DNA from: Prosapia bicincta
Lineage: Eukaryota; Arthropoda; Insecta; Hemiptera; Cercopidae
Length of the DNA stretch: 64,000 bases
Assembly: GCA_036971475.1 (NCBI GenBank)
Contig: JBAIZL010000006.1
Coordinates: forward strand, 16,533,459 to 16,597,458
Direction of reading: 5' to 3'
This document shows positions 57,598-64,000 of the stretch, piece by piece. Made by a program: the position numbers and the translations under genes. The notes under the pieces were generated by a model that made no database searches, had not been told where the DNA came from, and saw only the letters and a program-made list of their open reading frames with translations. How positions within the stretch are numbered: the stretch's first letter is position 1; every line of letters begins with the position of its first letter.

Positions 57598-57638
57598 GTT
57601 GACGCGTTTTGGAGTAACTCTGACTTCATCATTCGGTT
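57598..57638 (-). ncRNA. Hammerhead-like motif at the 5' side of the Penelope-like fragment
   Basis: Minus strand: TGATGA, AGTC, hairpin GAG-TTA-CTC, CAAAA, CGCG, TC, AACC. The GAAA box reads AAAA. Same family as 57,255-57,289 (shared GAGTTACTCC and CGCGTCAAC). Confidence 0.4.
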
Positions 57639-57952
57639 CATTTAAAATAACTTTCTTAGTGTTAAGTAACATATTTAGGAAAATGAAAGAATCGAAATAA
57701 ATTATAAAACATGCATATAAACTGCAAAGTGCGTATAATCTATTTTACGAGTGCAAATTACTGTATTTTAAAAACACTGCGCATTTTTCAAATTTGGCTA
57801 ATAGATATCGGTCGATAAATTCCAGGTTTTATTACATTTCCCGATATTAACTTAAATTACACGACGCGACGTGCGCTCTTTCTCTCTTACTTTCGCCCTT
57901 ATGCGTGCGCCTACTGTCGACACAGAAATTATGGACTCCCGGAGTTTGAGCT

Positions 57953-58117
57953 TTAACTACAAGCGATCCATTCGTGCTAAAATGAAACTATTCACACCTT
58001 TAATTAGTGTATTATTCTGGGTTTATGAATATAACCAAAACAATATCAGCACGATGTTAAACTTAGCTCAAGATTTAAAGAAAAAAAAACTGTTTTATCA
58101 CTCTTTTAATTGAAGTT
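57953..58117. repeat. About 165-bp duplicated segment, copy 2
   Basis: Partner of 57,045-57,232. It lies in an 80-codon frame (57,871-58,113), but copy 1 keeps only part of the peptide, so coding is doubtful. Confidence 0.65.
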
Positions 58118-58378
58118 CAACTTTAAAGCATATCTGCATTAAAACCACTGGTCCAATGTTATACGACTCATTAGTAACCTAAAAATGGAATTTGAAAACT
58201 TTATCTCATTTATTAGGAAAGTTAGTGTAGATTTAGTACAGCGAATTTATATCACGGCTCCTTTGTCAGACCGAACTGGTTTTTAGCTTGTTTTAAAGAA
58301 CAAAATCTCAACATTTAATATTTATATAAACTGTTTATGTATGATTTTGAATTCATTGCGTATTTTTATTTGATACAG

Positions 58379-58421
58379 GGGTAATGTGTGCTGGAGCACG
58401 CAATCGCCGCGGCCGCCCGAG
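58379..58421 (+). CDS. Candidate 43-bp exon with an AT-hook-like peptide
   Basis: A 3' splice-like site (TTTTTATTTGATACAG, ending 58,378) is followed by 43 bp of unusually GC- and CpG-rich sequence and then GAG-GTGAGT, a good 5' splice site (58,422). The frame entering with two bases reads VMCAGARNRRGRP, with a final AG completing an Arg or Ser codon. RRGRPR-type sequence is the core of AT-hook DNA-binding motifs. A stop codon follows at once in the intron, as expected for a real exon boundary. No neighbouring exons can be identified in the window, so the gene is unknown. A chance GC patch is the main alternative. Confidence 0.35.
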
Positions 58422-58628
58422 GTGAGTGTAGGGTACAGTCTTGTGGTTACCAGTCCGGAGGCCCGCTCAAACCGACTCGGTTTAAAGTCAGATTTGAATG
58501 TAAGAAACATTTCCCATCGGATTTTTTTTGTTCTTTGGACATCCAACTACAGATTTAAAAATGTTATTTGTTTTCTGTTTTTTTTAAAAATATTTTCGAT
58601 ATTTTGATTATATACATAATTCAATTTA

Positions 58629-61600
58629 CATCGCTACAGATCTAAGGTGAAGGTATATGTGTCGTTATAGTCGAAAATGAAGGTATAGGTATCGCCATAG
58701 CTCTAAGATGAAGTCATAGGTATCGCCATAGCTCTAAGATGAAGTCATAAATGTCGCCATAGCTTTAACGTGAAGTCATAGGTATCGCTACAGCTCTAAG
58801 GTGAAGGTATATGTGTCGTTATAGTCGAAAATGAAGGTATAGGTATCGCCATAGCTCTAAGATGAAGTCATAAATGTCGCCATAGCTTTAACGTGAAATC
58901 ATAGTATCGCTACAACTCTAAGGTGAAGGTATATGTGTCGTTATAGCCGAAAATGAAGGTATAGGTATCGCCATAGCTCTAAGTTGAAGTCATAAATGTC
59001 GCCATAGCTTTAACGTGAAGTCATAGGTATCGCTACAGCTCTAAGATGAAGGTATATGTGTCGTTATAGCCGAAAATGAAGGTATAGGTATCGCCATAGC
59101 TCTAAGATGAAGTCATAAATGTCGCCATAGCTTTAACGTGAAGTCATAGGTATCGCTACAGCTCTAAGGTGAAGGTATATGTGTCGTTATAGTCGAAAAT
59201 GAAGGTATAGGTATCGCCATAGCTCTAAGATGAAGTCATAAATGTTGCCATAGCTTTAACGTGAAGTCATAGGTATCACTACAGCTCTAAGATGAAGGTA
59301 TATGTGTCGTTATAGCCGAAAATGAAGGTATAGGTATCGCCATAGCTCTAAGTTGAAGTCATAAATGTCGCCATAGCTTTAACGTGAAGTCATAGGTATC
59401 GCTACAGCTCTAAGATGAAGGTATATGTGTCGTTATAGCCGAAAATGAAGGTATAGGTATCGCCATAGCTCTAAGATGAAGTCATAAATGTCGCCATAGC
59501 TTTAACGTGAAGTCATAGGTATCGCTACAGCTCTAAGGTGAAGGTATATGTGTCGTTATAGTCGAAAATGAAGGTATAGGTATCGCCATAGCTCTAAGAT
59601 GAAGTCATAAATGTTGCCATAGCTTTAACGTGAAGTCATAGGTATCGCTACAGCTCTAAGATGAAGGTATATGTGTCGTTATAGCCGAAAATGAAGGTAT
59701 AGGTATCGCCATAGCTCTAAGTTGAAGTCATAGATGTCGCCATAGCTTTAAGTTGAAGTCATAGGTATCGCTACAGCTCTAAGGGGAAGGTATATGTGTC
59801 GTTATAGTCGAAAATGAAGGTATAGGTATCGCCATAGCTCTAAGATGAAGTCATAAATGTCGCCATAGCTTTAACGTGAAATCATAGTATCGCTACAACT
59901 CTAAGGTGAAGGTATATGTGTCGTTATAGTCGAAAATGAAGGTATAGGTATCGCCATAGCTCTAAGATGAAGTCATAAATGTTGCCATAGCTTTAACGTG
60001 AAGTCATAGGTATCGCTACAGCTCTAAGATGAAGGTATATGTGTCGTTATAGCCGAAAATGAAGGTATAGGTATCGCCATAGCTCTAAGTTGAAGTCATA
60101 GATGTCGCCATAGCTTTAAGTTGAAGTCATAGGTATCGCTACAGCTCTAAGGGGAAGGTATATGTGTCGTTATAGTCGAAAATGAAGGTATAGGTATCGC
60201 CATAGCTCTAAGATGGTCATAAATGTTGCCATAGCTTTAACGTGAAGTCATAGGTATCGCTACAGCTCTAAGATGAAGGTATATGTGTCGTTATAGCCGA
60301 AAATGAAGGTATAGGTATCGCCATAGCTCTAAGTTGAAGTCATAGATGTCGCCATAGCTTTAAGTTGAAGTCATAGGTATCGCTACAGCTCTAAGGTGAA
60401 GGTATATGTGTCGTTATAGTCGAAAATGAAGGTATAGGTATCGCCATAGCTCTAAGATGAAGTCATAGGTATCGCCATAGCTCTAAGATGAAGTCATAGA
60501 TGTCGCCGTAGCTTTAACGTGAAGTCATAGGTATCGCTACAGCTCTAAGGTGAAGGTATATGTGTCGTTATAGTCGAAAATGAAGGTATAGGTATCGCCA
60601 TAGCTCTAAGATGAAGTCATAAATGTCGCCATAGCTTTAACGTGAAATCATAGGTATCGCTACAACTCTAAGATGAAGGTATATGTGTCGTTATAGCCGA
60701 AAATGAAGGTATAGGTATCGCCATAGCTCTAAGTTGAAGTCATAGATGTAGCCATAGCTTTAAGTTGAAGTCATAGGTATCGCTACAGCTCTAAGATGAA
60801 GTCATAGATATCGCTACAGCTCTAAGGTGAAGGTATATGTGTCGTTATAGCCGAAAATGAAGGTATAGGTATCGCCATAGCTCTAAGATGAAGTCATAGG
60901 TATCGCCATAGCTCTAACGTGAAGTCATAGGTATCGGTACAGCTCTAAGATGAAGTCATAGATATCGCTACAGCTCTAAGGTGAAGGTATATGTGTTGTT
61001 ATAGTCGAAAATGAAGGTATAGGTATCGCCATAGCTCTAAGATGAAGTCATAGGTATCGCCATAGCTCTAACGTGAAGTCATAGGTATCGGTACAGCTCT
61101 AAGGTGAAGGTATATGTTTCGTTATAGTCGAAAATGAAGGTATAGGTGTCGTAATAGCTCTAAGATGAAGTCATAGATGTCGCCATAGCTCTAAGTTGAA
61201 GTCATAGGTATCGCTACAGCTCTAAGGTGAAGGTATACGTTTCGTTATAGTCGCAAATGAATGTATAGGTATCGCAATAGCTCTAAGATGAAGTCATGGA
61301 TGTCGCCATAGCTCTAACGTGAAGTCATAGGTATCGCTACAGCTCTAAGGGGAAGGTATATGTGTCGTTATAGTCGAAAATGAAGGTATTTTTGTCACTA
61401 CACCTCTAAGTTGAAGGTGTAGGTGTATCTATAGTCGAAAATGAAGTCATAGGTGTCGCTACAGCTCTAAGGTAAATGTATAGGTGTCGCTATAATCGGA
61501 AATGCAGTCTCAGGTGTCGCCATAGATCTAAGATGAAGTCATAGGTGTCGCTACAGCTCTGCTCTAAGAGGAAGTCATGTATGTCACTACAGCTCTAAGA

Positions 61601-62250
61601 TGAAGTCATAGTTGTCACAAAACTCCAAGATGTAGTCATAGATACCGCTACAGCTGTAAGGTGAAGTTACAGGTATCGCTATAGTCGAAAATGAAGCCAT
61701 AGGTGTCGCCATAGAACTACTATGAAGTAATAGGTGTCGCTACAGGTCTAAGGTGAAGTTAAAGGGGTCGCTATAGTCAAAAATGAAGTCATAGGTGTTG
61801 CCATACCCTTAAGATGAAGTCATAGGTGTCGCTGTAGCTCTAAATTGGTGGTATAGGTGTTGCTATAGTCGAAAATGAAATCTAAGGTGCGTCATAGCTC
61901 TAAGATGAGGTCATAGATGTCGCGACAGCTTTAAGGTGTAGGTATAAGTGTTGCTATAGTCGCAAAAAGAAGTCATAGGTGTCAGTACAGTCATAGGTGC
62001 CGCTACAGCTCTAAGATGAAGTCATAGGTATTGCCATAGCTCTAAGATGAAGTCATAGGTGTCGCTACAGCTCTAAGATGAAGGTATAAGTGTTACTATA
62101 GTCGAAAATGAAGTCATAGGCGTCCTCATAGCTTTAAAATATAGGCATAGGTGTCTCTGGAGCTCTTAGGTTGAGAGTAATAAGTGTCGCCACATTTCTA
62201 AGATATAGCAATAGGTGTCCCCACGGTTATAAGATGAAGTTATAGGTGCG
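58629..62250. repeat. 31-bp minisatellite with 123-bp tetramer order
   Basis: The basic unit is about GAAGTCATAGGTGTCGCTAC then AGCTCTAAGAT (31 bp). On the left it is organised as four variants per 123 bp: GTATATGTGTCGTTATAG, GTATAGGTATCGCCATAG, TCATAAATGTCGCCATAG and TCATAGGTATCGCTACAG. The first variant starts at 58,649, 58,803, 58,925, 59,048 and 59,171. From about 61,380 rightward the units are diverged and the order is lost. Stops occur in all frames, so it is not a protein repeat. It lies about 200 bp downstream of the candidate exon. Confidence 0.97.
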
Positions 62251-63430
62251 TTTCAGCACGACCCAACCAATACCGACGAGGACAAAACCCATTCCAACCT
62301 AAAAGAGTCAATAGTTCCGTTACGGTGTGAGATACATCTCCTGAAACGGCACACATAACTGCATTACAGCCGCAGAAGTCCTTGCCTCTACCATACATCG
62401 TCTTCTGGACTGTAACTCTAATTATTACTTTTTTTTCTGCAGAGATTCTTGCTATACTCTGTCTTTTTGGTGTTTCTCCTAACGTAGCTTAAATCTGTTT
62501 TAACGTTTGTTAACTGTTGAACTTTTTCTGACTTTTACTCATTCCTTGTCGTCTTTTTTTATTCCAATTTTTCTAAAATTTCGGTTTTGCATTGATTGTC
62601 ATAGAAATATCTTTTGTCAGATCTCGGGAAATGAGTGAATTGTCCCGAAGATATCCGGAAGCAAATGCGGTGATTACAATAAAATCTGATGTGTTAACAA
62701 CTTTTTTTGTCTTCACTTAGAGGTTATATGAAGGTTGTTTTTAAATCATTTTTGGCTGTTATTTAAACATTATATTTAAAAAATGTATTCTATGTGATGA
62801 ATTAAGTAATAGGTGATTTTATACAAAAACTGTTTTACGTTATTTTCCACATTGTATAATGATCGATGACATAAGTCGAAATGTTCTTTCAGTGTTATTC
62901 AATAACAATTTTTATTTTAATAAATCTTACTATAGTGTAATTAATTCTGTATTTTTATTCCAATTTTGTAAATGAAACTTTTAGGCATGTTTAGAACTTG
63001 AGAAATCAAGTTTGGTTGTGTACGTTAATATATTTTTTTAATAAGTAAATTTATGAACACCAATAACACTACTGTATTATTTATTTTGTTTTAATTGCAG
63101 TTTTCATGTCTGCCAGTTTTTTTCTTTACAATTTTTTACAGGGGTATCTCTCTTTTAACAGGAGGCTAGGATTCTTGTTGAAATTTGTAATTTTCTCAGA
63201 TTTTTTACACATTTTTTGAGGTGATTCTTTTTAATTTGACTTCTGATTGTCTACCATTTTGTTGTATCAAATTCGTTGATTTATTTTACTTTGCTTCATA
63301 GTTATGCAAAAATTATTTGTTTGTACAGTTTTATCGTTTATTTGTATGTTACTTATTTTATCTCTGTTATTATATTTTGTACTATTTTTAAATTTCAGTA
63401 TGTTTTAAAGAGATGAGATAGAATTTGTAT
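62251..63430. other. AT-rich DNA, nothing recognised
   Basis: The first 170 bp are GC-richer but without a supported frame; a pyrimidine-rich TTTTTTTTCTGCAG lies at about 62,429-62,444. The rest is T-rich with no gene-like frames. Confidence 0.45.
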
Positions 63431-63432
63431 AC

Positions 63433-63893
63433 AGTTGAACCATAATTGCCTTATCCACCTTTCTCTCTGAAACTAAATAAGTAATATAAACAAAACTTTT
63501 TTAAAGTAAATTCCTACTTAAGTTAACAAAGAAAAAATGTATTTATTTTTTTAAAAATATTTACAATTAATATAAATAAAATAATGTAACCTATGTGTTA
63601 AAACAGCTGTTCTACCACATAACCTCTAACATAAAATCAGCTGTTTTATGAAATCATATGTTATCTCTTATTTTAAGCCAAATGGAACGAAGTACAGTAA
63701 CTATATTATATACATTGCCTCTTTTGTAAAACGTTTTCTTCCCATATAAAACTAAAATTAATTCATTAAATTTAATTATGAATTAATATTTGAAAAAAAG
63801 TTTATTAACAACAAATGTGAACCATCACAAATTTAAAGTATGTATTTGAACTTGAGTGGATGAATGAAAAGTACATATTATATTAACCATTGA
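63433..63893. mobile_element. Likely Tigger-type element, partial
   Basis: TA then CAGTTGAACCATAATTGCC resembles Tigger ends (CAGT.GAACC). It leads into about 420 bp shared with 23,057-23,475. The right end was not found before the window edge. Confidence 0.45.
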
Positions 63894-64000
63894 AAATGTA
63901 TACAGAATATATTAGAAGAGTATGACTGCTATTGTAATAGAAGGAATAGAAAAACAAATCTTTTCACCTCCATTGTCTTAAAGTGTACTAAAAACACTCA

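Noticed and set aside
29012..62250. Regular repeats considered as CRISPR arrays
   Set aside because: Units are head-to-tail with no unique spacers, and the setting is eukaryotic.

Overview
The window reads as non-coding DNA from an animal nuclear genome, most likely an insect. It is AT-rich, has almost no long open frames, and carries several transposon superfamilies typical of arthropods: mariner, Tigger/pogo, piggyBac, hAT, Penelope-like and a Jockey-type LINE. It also holds microsatellites and three large tandem arrays. No bacterial-type genes, rRNA or convincing tRNA genes were seen. No host protein-coding gene can be called with confidence. The best host candidate is a 43-bp GC-rich exon-like segment at 58,379-58,421 with good splice signals and an AT-hook-like peptide, so much of the window may be intronic or intergenic.

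Layout. 1-6.8 kb: AT-rich sequence with a Tigger-type MITE and small duplications. 6.8-12.1 kb: a dense nest of a hAT element with 8-bp target duplication, a foldback cluster, and a broken Tigger transposon split by a head-to-head pair of Penelope-like fragments, followed by a second MITE copy. 13.0-18.0 kb: a Tigger-like MITE and two TTAA-flanked piggyBac-type elements, the second with clear transposase remnants. 18.5-19.3 kb: a second copy of the hAT element. 19.7-25.0 kb: small tandem and inverted repeats, a MITE, and GT/AT/AC microsatellites. 25.5-26.8 kb: a mariner with a frameshifted DD34D transposase. 27.8-28.7 kb: a pogo/Tigger element with a helix-turn-helix remnant. 29.0-47.3 kb: an 18.3-kb satellite of 102 units of 179 bp with nested higher-order repeats. 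52.1-53.8 kb: a 164-169-bp tandem array. 54.1-54.8 kb: a decayed LINE reverse transcriptase. 55.9-57.6 kb: a long palindrome and a Penelope-like GIY-YIG remnant. 58.6-62.25 kb: a 31-bp minisatellite arranged as 123-bp tetramers.

The most interesting recurring signal is a family of about 13 hammerhead-ribozyme-like motifs at eight loci. Each has a CUGA-(N)-AUG-type box, a short hairpin, then a GAAA-type box, often CGCG, and sometimes closing stem I pairs. They usually sit in inverted pairs inside foldbacks, and two loci also contain Penelope-like coding remnants. That fits the known presence of hammerhead motifs in Penelope-like elements. Whether any of these copies can cleave is unknown.

All calls were made by reading the sequence; no database search was run. 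Element ends are given where terminal repeats and target duplications could be read.
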